A DNA stretch of 37,976 nt from Halieaceae bacterium (GTDB taxonomy: Bacteria; Pseudomonadota; Gammaproteobacteria; Pseudomonadales; Halieaceae), in NCBI GenBank assembly GCA_028282105.1, contig JANQIO010000114.1, forward strand, positions 1 through 37,976, written 5' to 3'. The notes below the pieces were generated by a model, which saw nothing but the letters and a program-made list of their open reading frames with translations, did not search any database and was not told the origin of the DNA. The translations under genes and the position numbers were made by a program. This document shows positions 26,586 through 33,506 of the stretch, in pieces; within the stretch, counting starts at the first letter, position 1; each line of letters starts with the position of its first letter.

Positions 26586-27095
26586 ATGGATTGTTCAACC
26601 GTTAGCCTGATCGGCATGCCGGGCGCCGGCAAAAGCACAGTGGGGGTGCTGCTGGCCAAGCAGCTGGGGCTCAATTTCATCGACACCGACCTGCTTATAC
26701 AGGTCGGCCAGGGCGAGCCGCTGCAGGACAGCGTCGACCGTTTGGGCTTCGAGGCCTTTTGCGCCCTGGAGGAGTCGGTGCTGCTGGGTATGACGCTGGC
26801 GCCCTACCTGGTGGCCACCGGCGGCAGTGTGGTCTACAGCGAGCCAGCCATGCAGCGCCTGCTGGCGGCAGGGCCCGTGGTTTACCTCGACGTCTCCCTA
26901 CCCGCCCTGGAGCAGCGCATCCAGTCTCGACCGGATCGCGGCATCGCCTTCCTGCCCGGGCAGACCCTGGCGGACATCTACCGTGAGCGCCAGCCCCTCT
27001 ACCAGCGCTTTGCCAGCTTCACGGTGTCCTGCGAAGCACAGCCTGCCGAGGCCACCGCTACCCTGATTGCTGAACGGCTGCGCAACGCGGACTAA
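26586..27095 (+). CDS. Shikimate-kinase-like P-loop protein with altered substrate site
   Basis: 169 aa. The fold is that of AroK: P-loop GMPGAGKST at about 10-18, FIDTDLLI carrying the Asp of the shikimate site, VATGGSVVYS, and ERQPLYQRFA. However two arginines that bind shikimate in AroK are not where expected: the GFR..E helix reads AFCALEE (Arg58 position is Cys), the GGGSV loop is one glycine shorter, and the lid RPLL reads RPDRGIAF. A normal aroK sits beside aroB; here there is no aroB. It may phosphorylate another small hydroxylated molecule. ATG 26586 was chosen because the longer frame lacks homology. It overlaps the convergent cyclase by 38 bp. Confidence 0.8.
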   Translation: MDCSTVSLIGMPGAGKSTVGVLLAKQLGLNFIDTDLLIQVGQGEPLQDSVDRLGFEAFCALEESVLLGMTLAPYLVATGGSVVYSEPAMQRLLAAGPVVYLDVSLPALEQRIQSRPDRGIAFLPGQTLADIYRERQPLYQRFASFTVSCEAQPAEATATLIAERLRNAD

Positions 27096-28356
27096 CGTTG
27101 CCCAACTCCGCCGCGATCACCACACCGCAGCCGCGCAGCTCGAGTCGCTGCCCTTTGCCCAGGGGCAGGCGCCCGGCGCAGGCCAGGCGCGTGGCGTCGG
27201 ATACCAGGATGCCGTCTACCGGGGCGGCCGCCTGCAGCCGGCTGGCAATGTTGACGGTCTCACCCCAGATGTCGAAGGCGTAGCGCTTGCTACCCAGTAC
27301 CCCGGCAACCACGGGGCCGGTATGCAGGGCGATGCGCAGTTTCAGGTCAAGCTGGCGGCGTTGGCCTATGTCTGCCGCGGCTCGCCGCAGATCCCGCGCC
27401 ATAGCCACCGCCCGTACACTGCTACCCGACTCCCCGGGCGTCAGGCCGGCGGCGGCCAGGTAAGCGTCGCCGATGGTCTTGATCTTCTCAAGCCCGTGAC
27501 GTTCCGCCGCCGCGTCAAAGGCAGAGAACAGGGCGTCCAGCAGCGCCAGTAGTTGCCCCGGCGTCAGGTTGCGTACCAGCTCGCTGAAGCCGACGATATC
27601 GGCGAACACCACCGTCACCGAGGGTACCAGCCGCACCGGGCGGGCGTGCGGTTTGTCCCGTAGCTGCTTTGCCACCGCCTGTGGCAGGGCGTTGTACAAC
27701 AACGCCAGGTTGCGGCGGTGGACCTGGCCAAGGCGGCGCTGGGCATCGCGACGCCGGGATACCTCGCGGGCCAGGCGCCGGCTCTGCAGATAAAGCCGGC
27801 GGCGGTTGCGATTGAGGCCGGAGAGTGCCAGGGCGGACAGTATGTTGGCTGGCAGCAGGTAGCTCAGCTCGAGGGCAGGGACGCTGCCGCGGGCCAGGCC
27901 GGCCGCGAGCAGGCTGCCGACCACGCCGGTAGCGCAGTGCAGGCGGAAGCTGCACGGGGAAAACAGGTAGCTGCCCAGCAGCAACAGCAGCAGCGCCCCC
28001 GGGCTGCCGTCCGCGCGGGCCGCCAGCAGGCAGCCATAACACGCCATGGCCGTGACCAGGCCAGCGCTGCTGATCCAGTCCCTGGCGGCAACCACCGCCG
28101 GGCAGCGCAGACTGAGCAACACCAGCGCACCGACTGAAATAATCCCCAGGCGCGGCCAGAGTTGATGCCAGCCCGGCCAGGCACCGTGCACCTGTGCCTC
28201 GATGGGCAGGTAGAGCGCAAAGCAAACCAGGGCCGTACACCACAGCAGCCTGAGCTGCCGCAGCTCTGCGCTCGCTTGCGCCCGGCGATAGCGGCGCTCC
28301 AGCCGGGCGCTGCAAAACTCACCGCTTAGCGCTGCGATCTTTGGTTTGTCATCCAT
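27058..28356 (-). CDS. Membrane class III adenylate cyclase
   Basis: 432 aa; makes cAMP from ATP. Residues 38-180 hold about five to six hydrophobic helices, then a basic coiled linker (185-235) and the cyclase domain (245-432). Metal aspartates are Asp253 (FADIVGFS) and Asp297 (KTIGDAY); the adenine-selecting Lys293 and Asp362 (YAFDIWGETVN) and the Asn369/Arg373 transition-state pair are present, so it should be an active adenylate rather than guanylate cyclase. Histidine/cysteine residues in the sensor region have no family I recognise. The ATG at 28356 has AAGGCGGG upstream. Palindromes 66-98 bp upstream may be operators. CRP-like sites lie 1.7 kb away. Confidence 0.93.
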   Translation of the reverse strand: MDDKPKIAALSGEFCSARLERRYRRAQASAELRQLRLLWCTALVCFALYLPIEAQVHGAWPGWHQLWPRLGIISVGALVLLSLRCPAVVAARDWISSAGLVTAMACYGCLLAARADGSPGALLLLLLGSYLFSPCSFRLHCATGVVGSLLAAGLARGSVPALELSYLLPANILSALALSGLNRNRRRLYLQSRRLAREVSRRRDAQRRLGQVHRRNLALLYNALPQAVAKQLRDKPHARPVRLVPSVTVVFADIVGFSELVRNLTPGQLLALLDALFSAFDAAAERHGLEKIKTIGDAYLAAAGLTPGESGSSVRAVAMARDLRRAAADIGQRRQLDLKLRIALHTGPVVAGVLGSKRYAFDIWGETVNIASRLQAAAPVDGILVSDATRLACAGRLPLGKGQRLELRGCGVVIAAELGNVSPRCAAVQQSG

Positions 28357-28421
28357 GACTTGACCCGCCTTCCCTGGCGCATGCTGGCAGTGTAGCAGCG
28401 CAGACCCGCGCCCGCGGGGGA

Positions 28422-28454
28422 TGTCCGCGGACACCCCGCGGACATGTCCGGACA
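28422..28454. promoter_or_regulatory. Nested palindromes built from TGTCC/GGACA
   Basis: Three overlapping or adjacent perfect palindromes: TGTCCGCGGACA (28422-28433), GGACATGTCC (28440-28449) and TGTCCGGACA (28445-28454). The half-sites repeat five times in 33 bp. Located 66-98 bp upstream of the adenylate cyclase ATG, they look like a multi-site operator. I do not recognise the regulator. Confidence 0.5.
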
Positions 28455-28711
28455 CCGGCGCCGCCCAGCGAGATTCCTGCAAGCCCTTGATTCACCGCGC
28501 AGAAAAACTGGCAACGGATTTGCATTACGTCATTCAGGAGCGACGCCGGCGCCACATCCTCTGCCCGACGCCAGGATGGCCCCCGAAGCTGGCACAGGGA
28601 TGTGCCCCGGACCCAGGGGATGCAAGGAAGCTGTACGCTGTCAGGGACGACCTGGCGCCGGCGCGCTCCCCCTGATCACCGACTCCAGAGACCTGGCAGT
28701 TCACGGCAATT

Positions 28712-28732
28712 TCGATAAATTATTTTTATCGA
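28712..28732. promoter_or_regulatory. Inverted repeat TCGATAAA/TTTATCGA upstream of the small-protein gene
   Basis: TCGATAAA (28712-28719), spacer TTATT, TTTATCGA (28725-28732): a perfect 8-bp inverted repeat in an AT-rich island about 90 bp before ATG 28821. It is a likely operator or promoter-overlapping site; it is close to but not in register with a Fur box. Confidence 0.45.
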
Positions 28733-28820
28733 TAGTCCAAAGAAGTTTTGATTTACTCATGCCAGTTCGCTGCGAGATATTGCCAGCGAGCGACAGCTCA
28801 ACCGACGTTCCGGAGGTGAT

Positions 28821-29039
28821 ATGGGACAGCGAACGAGCGAGACCAGCCTCAGCGATAGCATCGACGAGTTCTTTGAGCCGGTACTGGACTCCGTTGAAGA
28901 TGCGCCCGACGATGAGGCCCCACAGGCCAATGGCAAGAGTCGTCTGGCACAGCTTCGGCGCCGCGCCGAGCAGCGCCTCGAAGAAAAGCGGATGCGCGAA
29001 GAGCTGGACTACCTGGATCTCGACTGGGAAGACGAGTGA
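28821..29039 (+). CDS. PA3496-family putative envelope integrity protein
   Basis: 72 aa, acidic at both ends with a basic helical centre (ARLAQLRRRAEQRLEEKRMREELDYL region, about residues 42-66; key part is RRRAEQRLEEKRMREELDYL). This C-terminal helix is the hallmark of the short PA3496 family found across Pseudomonas and related gammaproteobacteria, described as a putative envelope integrity protein without a defined mechanism. There is no signal peptide or membrane segment. GGAGGTGA directly precedes the ATG with only one base between, a very strong but tightly spaced ribosome-binding site. The gene stands alone. Confidence 0.85.
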   Translation: MGQRTSETSLSDSIDEFFEPVLDSVEDAPDDEAPQANGKSRLAQLRRRAEQRLEEKRMREELDYLDLDWEDE

Positions 29040-29055
29040 CGTCCTCCTGCCAGAA

Positions 29056-29072
29056 CGCCGATCCGGTCGGCG
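29056..29072 (+). terminator. Hairpin after the PA3496-family gene
   Basis: CGCCGA, loop TCCGG, TCGGCG, 17 nt after the stop. No T-run follows directly (scattered TTTT at 29085-29098). A second small inverted repeat, CGCGAT-AA-ATCGCG, is at 29102-29115, 46 bp before the stop of the LysR gene. Together they could end the two convergent transcripts, but neither is a textbook terminator. Confidence 0.35.
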
Positions 29073-29160
29073 TGTAGCCGCCTATTTTCTGCTGCTTTTC
29101 CCGCGATAAATCGCGCATGGCGCCAGGTACTCGACGCGCCAGCCCAGTCGCTAGCGGATC

Positions 29161-30003
29161 TCAGACTGCGATATCCCCAAACACGTCCAGCACCGATTCA
29201 ATCAACGCCAACTTGTCGGCATTGGAACGGTAGGCCGCACAAATCTTGCGGGTGTAGTCCGGCGCGTCGGCTACCGGGTACAGCTTTGGCCGACCGCCTT
29301 CCGCCAGGCTGGTGGGCAGGTAAGCAGCCCCGCCGTTGCTGAGAATAAACGCCCGGGCGGATTCGCTGATGTTGGTGCGCAACACCGGCACCACCGCTTC
29401 GCCAAAACGCTTGGCGTGAAAGCGTGCAAAGGCGCTGCCCCAGTCCACGTACACATAGCTGCCATCCAGCGCGGTGGCCACCGTGGCCTTGCGATCGGCG
29501 CTGTAGAGCCTGAGGCTGACGCTGCCGATATCGCGCACCTTGAACTCCGGCAGGTTGGGTGGATCGTAGGAAATGGCCACATCCAGGGTGCGGTCCAGCA
29601 ACATTTTGACCGCCGCATCCGACATATGCCCCTCGGTGCGCAGCACCACGCCCGGCATATCCTTGTGCAACTGCTGCAGTCGCTCCTGCAGGGCCGGGCT
29701 CCACAGCCCGGACCGCACGCCGATATGAATCTGGCTGGTCTGGCCGGTTTTTAGCGCCACTTCCTGCTGGGCGCGGGTCCAGGCCAGTAGCACCGTCTGC
29801 GCGTGGGCGACCAGCCGCTCGCCCTCGCTGGTGAGCTGAATATTGTTGCGACTGCGAATGAAGAGCTTCACCCCCAACAGCTCTTCAAGTTGGCGAATCC
29901 TGGCGCTGACGGCGGCCTGGGTCAGGTAGAGATTCTCCGCTGCCTTGCCGAAATGCCGCGTTCTGCGCACTTCCAGGAAGGTTTTCAGCAGCTCGATATC
30001 CAT
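29161..30003 (-). CDS. LysR-family transcriptional regulator, HdfR-like
   Basis: 280 aa. The N-terminal winged helix (1-60: MDIELLKTFLEVRRTRHFGK, LYLTQAAVSARIRQLEELLG, LFIRSRNNIQLTSEGE) is strikingly like E. coli HdfR, a regulator of the flagellar master operon and glutamate synthase genes. The effector domain (about 90-280) is more divergent, so the signal and targets may differ. Upstream AGGAGA is well placed before the ATG at 30003. It is divergent from a small membrane protein across a 218-bp gap with two CRP-like boxes; LysR regulators often control such a divergent neighbour. Confidence 0.9.
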   Translation of the reverse strand: MDIELLKTFLEVRRTRHFGKAAENLYLTQAAVSARIRQLEELLGVKLFIRSRNNIQLTSEGERLVAHAQTVLLAWTRAQQEVALKTGQTSQIHIGVRSGLWSPALQERLQQLHKDMPGVVLRTEGHMSDAAVKMLLDRTLDVAISYDPPNLPEFKVRDIGSVSLRLYSADRKATVATALDGSYVYVDWGSAFARFHAKRFGEAVVPVLRTNISESARAFILSNGGAAYLPTSLAEGGRPKLYPVADAPDYTRKICAAYRSNADKLALIESVLDVFGDIAV

Positions 30004-30041
30004 CGATTCTCCTGTCTTAACTCAGCCGGGCCGCGGCTGAA

Positions 30042-30057
30042 TGTGACACGTGTCACA
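30042..30057. promoter_or_regulatory. Consensus CRP/Vfr box 1
   Basis: TGTGACACGTGTCACA is a perfect 16-bp palindrome and matches the CRP consensus TGTGA-N6-TCACA exactly, preceded by AA as in the extended consensus. It lies 39 bp upstream of the LysR ATG. Binding is inferred from the established CRP/Vfr motif. Confidence 0.7.
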
Positions 30058-30084
30058 GTTTTGTCGAATCAATGCACATTCAAC

Positions 30085-30100
30085 TGTGACATGAGTCCCA
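30085..30100. promoter_or_regulatory. CRP/Vfr-like box 2
   Basis: TGTGACATGAGTCCCA matches box 1 at 13 of 16 positions and the CRP consensus at 9 of 10 fixed bases (TCCCA for TCACA). It is offset 43 bp from box 1, close to four helical turns. A further small palindrome GACACT-A-AGTGTC at 30140-30152 does not fit CRP spacing and may belong to the LysR protein. Confidence 0.55.
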
Positions 30101-30221
30101 TTGTATTCCCCAGCCACTGGCAAAGATTGCGCCCTTTGCGACACTAAGTGTCAAGGAAGGGCAGCAAGCGCCACGCAATGGCAGCCCGGACTGCACAAGC
30201 TGGATTTTAAGGTGCAGACAA

Positions 30222-30551
30222 ATGAAGTCACTACTGATATCGATACCGTGTTCACTCGTCGTATCGTTGCTCGTGTCTGAGGTTGCCCTCACCACGCTGC
30301 AATTGCCCCGGGAACCTGACCTGATGTTCTCCGCCGTGGCTATTACGACGATGTTGCTGTACGAGCGCGGCCTGGCTGAACTCGGCATCATTGGGGCGAT
30401 TTCCCTGTTCGCTCAAGTAAACGCCCAGGGGCTGGGCAGCCAGGCCGTTGCTCCCGATATCATGCTGGCGCTGGTCATTGCGCTGATCATCCTGCCGATT
30501 GGCATGCGGGTGACGGGAATGACCATCGACGCGCCCAGAACCAGTTACTAG
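30222..30551 (+). CDS. Small membrane protein of unknown function
   Basis: 109 aa with three hydrophobic helices: about residues 2-24 (LLISIPCSLVVSLLVSEVAL), 50-68 (GLAELGIIGAISLFAQV) and 80-100 (IMLALVIALIILPIGMRVTG). AAGGTG lies 8 nt before ATG 30222, and a strong terminator follows 26 nt after the stop, so it is a real single-gene unit. I recognise no family. Two CRP-like boxes and the divergent LysR gene upstream suggest that carbon status and the LysR protein control it. Confidence 0.75.
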   Translation: MKSLLISIPCSLVVSLLVSEVALTTLQLPREPDLMFSAVAITTMLLYERGLAELGIIGAISLFAQVNAQGLGSQAVAPDIMLALVIALIILPIGMRVTGMTIDAPRTSY

Positions 30552-30576
30552 TTGTTCTCCTGAAAGATGTAGCTTG

Positions 30577-30604
30577 ACCGGTGCTTGTCACCGGTTTTCT
30601 TTTT
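30577..30604 (+). terminator. Rho-independent terminator
   Basis: Stem ACCGGTG (30577-30583), loop CTTGT, CACCGGT (30589-30595), followed by TTTCTTTTT. It ends the small membrane protein transcript and lies 16 bp from the stop of the convergent gene at 30620. Confidence 0.85.
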
Positions 30605-30619
30605 CTGGGCCCGGGATAA

Positions 30620-31456
30620 TCAGCCGGCCTGCGCGAGCGGCTCGCGAGCCTCGTCGGTTTCCGCCTGCCAGGCAAACAGGTTTTGCTCAATGAAGAAGAA
30701 GGCAAACAGCCACAGGAAGGCGTCCCAGAAATCCAGGAAATCCCCCTTGAAGCCCCAGTACACGGCAGCCGCAAACAGGATGCTGTAAAGCACCAGCTTG
30801 CCGAGCTTGCTGGCCAGCAGCACGCGGCCGGTGTAGGCGCCGCGTAACTGCAGGCGCACGTCAATTTCCAGCAGCAGCACCACCAGAATCCAGGTCACCG
30901 AGTTGATGACATCGACCCAGGCCAGCCAGCGGGTGGCGCGCAGGGTATCCGCGTCGGCCACCACCTGGCCGCTGCCCACCTGCCACAGCGACCCCTGCAA
31001 CATGCCGCAGTTGGCCTGGCTCAGCGGCTGGAATTCGTCGAGTTTGACGAGGATGGACCAGCCCTCACCCAGGGCGCAGGCCGCCGGGGCCGCCAGCGGC
31101 CTGACGCTATTGCCGTAGTAGTAGAACATCTCCACGAAGTAGCCATAGCAGGCATAGCCGATAAACAGGAAGGCAAAAATGCGCAGGCCATGCAGGCCCC
31201 ATTTCACCTTGCCTTTGATCACCTCGTCCGGGAGGACATAGGTTTCCAGCTCGAACATCAGCAGCAACACCACCCAGGCGGCGGTGTCGATGGTGGCGGA
31301 GAAGGCCTGCACTACCAGCTCGAGATTGGCCTCACCGGTGAACAGGTGGGAGAAGGTGGTGGTCTCTTCCTGCAGGAACAGCAGGACATTGAGGGCCAGC
31401 AGGCCATAAACGGCGTACTTGGTGAACTGGAACCAGCGCGGCAGGTGATGCTCCAT
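30620..31456 (-). CDS. Multi-helix membrane protein of unknown function
   Basis: 278 aa with six to seven hydrophobic segments (about residues 11-28, 55-75, 88-112, 190-208, 222-240, 248-265). A loop of about 60 residues between helices three and four holds three cysteines (AACALGEGW, ANCGMLQ), suggesting an extracytoplasmic loop with a disulfide. Acidic and aromatic residues are frequent in the helices (DFLDFWDAFLWLFAFFFIEQN). I recognise no family. The ATG overlaps the stop of the amidohydrolase (TGATG), so the two are translationally coupled and may act together. Confidence 0.8.
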   Translation of the reverse strand: MEHHLPRWFQFTKYAVYGLLALNVLLFLQEETTTFSHLFTGEANLELVVQAFSATIDTAAWVVLLLMFELETYVLPDEVIKGKVKWGLHGLRIFAFLFIGYACYGYFVEMFYYYGNSVRPLAAPAACALGEGWSILVKLDEFQPLSQANCGMLQGSLWQVGSGQVVADADTLRATRWLAWVDVINSVTWILVVLLLEIDVRLQLRGAYTGRVLLASKLGKLVLYSILFAAAVYWGFKGDFLDFWDAFLWLFAFFFIEQNLFAWQAETDEAREPLAQAG

Positions 31457-33468
31457 CAGCGATACGCCACCTTGCCGCGGAACAGGGTCAGCAGCACCTC
31501 GGCCTCGGCAATAGTATCCGCGCGGCCGTCGGCTTCCAGCGCCAGCAGGTCCCGGTCGATCATTACCAGGTCGGCGTACTTGCCCACTTCCAGGGAACCG
31601 GTCTCTGCGGCATGGCCGAACAGCTGCGCACCATTAATCGTGTAGGCGTCGAGCGCTGCACGGGTGGAAACCCGCCCCGCGGTGCCCATCACAACGCCGT
31701 CGGCGTTGGCCCGGGTCACCGCCTGCTGGATGTTGTAAAAGGGCCGCGGCTCGCGGGTATCGACCGGCGCGTCGCTGCCGCTCGCCAGCACGGCACCCAG
31801 GCTCGCCAGCTGCGCAGCCGGGTAGACGTTGGTCATGTAGTAGGAATCAGCACGGTACAGTTCATCGACGCCAGCGAGCTGGTCGATAAACGGGTTGACG
31901 GTCATATCGTAGAAAAACTCCGGCGCCGCCCAGGCATAGGTAAAGACCAGGTAGAGGCCCAGGTCGCCGATACGCTGGTAGTCGTCCGGCGCCACCATAT
32001 GGATATGCGCCAGGCTGTGCAGCAGGCCGGAATTGCCGTTGGCGGCGCGCAGGGCCTCAAAGCCCTCCACGGCCGTGCGCGCCGCGCGATCACCGATGAC
32101 ATGGGCGTGAATCTTGATGCCGGCTTTATCGAGCTCGCGCATATAGGCGTGGATGAAATCCGCCGGGTGCTCCAGCACACCGCGGCTGATGCGGCACTGT
32201 TGCGGGTAAAAGCCGAACTCCCGGTGGAACACCGCGTTTACCTGCGGCGACAGATAATGGTCCATGGCGTCCCGGACTTTCTGGCAGATTTCACTGCTGG
32301 TATCGACATAACCGGCAATTTCCGCGGTGCCCGCATCCAGATCGATAGCGAAGCGCGGCTGCTGGTAGGGGTTGATGACCGCGGCATTGGGCAGTGTTGG
32401 CGGATCATTGAGGGGATTCCCCTCCATCACACCGTCAACAAAGATCTTGGCGGTATCCACTGTCAGTTGCGGCAGGGGATCAAACTCTTCGCGCAGCAGT
32501 TCGATATCGCTGATCATCTGCACCACATCGATGCCGCCCTCGTGGTGGTACGAGGGTACGTCGAGGAAGATCGCCGCCGACAGGTTGAAGTTCATTTTGC
32601 CGCTGTCCAGCAGATCCTTGTAGGCGGGCAGGCTCTGGGGCGGAGTGGCAGCGTCCATCAGCGTGGTGATGCCGTTGGCGGCGAGCTTCTTCGCCACCTT
32701 TTCCATGTGCCCCGGAGGCAGCTCTCCCCCCAACAGGCCATTGGGCGGCTGTACCAGATCGCGGGCGGTTTCATGCAGCTCGCCGTTGGGCTCACCGCTG
32801 GCGTCCACGCCGATGGTTTCGCGGTAGTCGGCAAAATCCGTGGCCAGGGTTTCTGCACTGATGCCGACGATCACGCCGCGGTCATTGACGGCGCGAGCCA
32901 GCGCCGCGGAGTTCACCGCGCCGTGGTGGCCGTCGTTGCCCCAGAGGATGACCGGGTGCTGCGGCGCCGCCGCATCGAGGGCCTCGCGCAGGGAGTCGAA
33001 GCCCCCCGCCGGCCGATTGCCCACCGCGAAATTCCACTGGGACACCGGCAGCCACTCGCCCTCTGCCAGGTCTCGCTCGGCGATGCAGTCTTTAACGAGG
33101 CTGGACAGCTCTGCCAGATTCAGCGGCTGGCTGGCGATATCGCAGTTACCGTCATCGACGATACGCATCGGGTGAATATGCATGTCGTGCAGGCCGGGGA
33201 GCAGCATACGACCGTTGAGGTCCACGACTTCGGTGCTATCGCCTACCAACGCCTGGATGCCGTCAGCATCGCCAACGTAGACAATGCGCTCGTCGCGCAC
33301 CGCCAGCGCAGTGACGCTGTCCTGTTCGGCGTTGGCGGTGTACACGGTGCCGCCCACGAAGATCCGGTCCGCCGGTGCGGATTCGGCATCCGCTACCGGG
33401 CGCTCGCTACAGGCATTGAGGAAAAGCGTCGCCAGCGCCACTGCGCCGGCGGTAAGTCGTCTAGTCAT
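31456..33468 (-). CDS. Lipoprotein amidohydrolase (YtcJ-like, Amidohydro_3)
   Basis: 670 aa. Residues 1-20 form a lipoprotein signal with lipobox LNAC (cysteine at about 20), so the enzyme should be anchored in the cell envelope. The metal-dependent hydrolase motifs of the YtcJ group are present: GLHDMHIHP near residue 95, WGNDGHHGAVNSAAL, DGVMEG, IHAHVIGDRAARTAVEGFEAL, LAHIHMV, and ASGSDAPVD. Substrates of this group are varied and mostly unknown. I chose ATG 33468, with GGGAG upstream, rather than one five codons earlier, because it puts the basic MTRR end directly before the helix. It follows puuA by 38 bp and is coupled to a membrane protein gene. Confidence 0.9.
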   Translation of the reverse strand: MTRRLTAGAVALATLFLNACSERPVADAESAPADRIFVGGTVYTANAEQDSVTALAVRDERIVYVGDADGIQALVGDSTEVVDLNGRMLLPGLHDMHIHPMRIVDDGNCDIASQPLNLAELSSLVKDCIAERDLAEGEWLPVSQWNFAVGNRPAGGFDSLREALDAAAPQHPVILWGNDGHHGAVNSAALARAVNDRGVIVGISAETLATDFADYRETIGVDASGEPNGELHETARDLVQPPNGLLGGELPPGHMEKVAKKLAANGITTLMDAATPPQSLPAYKDLLDSGKMNFNLSAAIFLDVPSYHHEGGIDVVQMISDIELLREEFDPLPQLTVDTAKIFVDGVMEGNPLNDPPTLPNAAVINPYQQPRFAIDLDAGTAEIAGYVDTSSEICQKVRDAMDHYLSPQVNAVFHREFGFYPQQCRISRGVLEHPADFIHAYMRELDKAGIKIHAHVIGDRAARTAVEGFEALRAANGNSGLLHSLAHIHMVAPDDYQRIGDLGLYLVFTYAWAAPEFFYDMTVNPFIDQLAGVDELYRADSYYMTNVYPAAQLASLGAVLASGSDAPVDTREPRPFYNIQQAVTRANADGVVMGTAGRVSTRAALDAYTINGAQLFGHAAETGSLEVGKYADLVMIDRDLLALEADGRADTIAEAEVLLTLFRGKVAYR

Positions 33469-33506
33469 GCAGCTCCCTGACACACCGGACAGGACAGCCT
33501 GCCGGC

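Larger units (their letters stand above)
28357..28820. other. 464-bp gene-free stretch between the cyclase and the PA3496-family gene
   Basis: I find no convincing gene here. Open frames exist in several registers but have arginine/proline-rich compositions typical of GC-rich noise. The stretch must hold the cyclase promoter (minus strand) and the promoter of the small protein at 28821 (plus strand). The cyclase-proximal part is GC-rich with nested palindromes at 28422-28454; the part from 28705 to 28760 turns AT-rich with an inverted repeat at 28712-28732. A small RNA cannot be excluded. Confidence 0.6.

Noticed and set aside
26504-26686. N-terminal extension of gcvT by 61 codons
   Set aside because: GGGAGAG sits before ATG 26503 and homology begins right there; the extension overlaps the divergent gene.
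28712-28732. Fur box
   Set aside because: The repeat is AT-rich but the GATAAT hexamer register of the 19-bp Fur consensus is not met.
28444-29109. Plus-strand open frame of 221 codons covering the gene-free stretch and the PA3496-family gene in another register
   Set aside because: Its second part runs out of frame through the well-supported small gene, and its first part is arginine/proline-rich noise.
30140-30152. GACACT-A-AGTGTC as a third CRP box
   Set aside because: The spacing between TG(C)GA and TCA half-sites is wrong for CRP; it may be a LysR site instead.
31612-33480. Long plus-strand open frame (about 620 codons) opposite the amidohydrolase
   Set aside because: Antisense shadow of a well-supported gene in GC-rich DNA; its translation has no recognisable domain.
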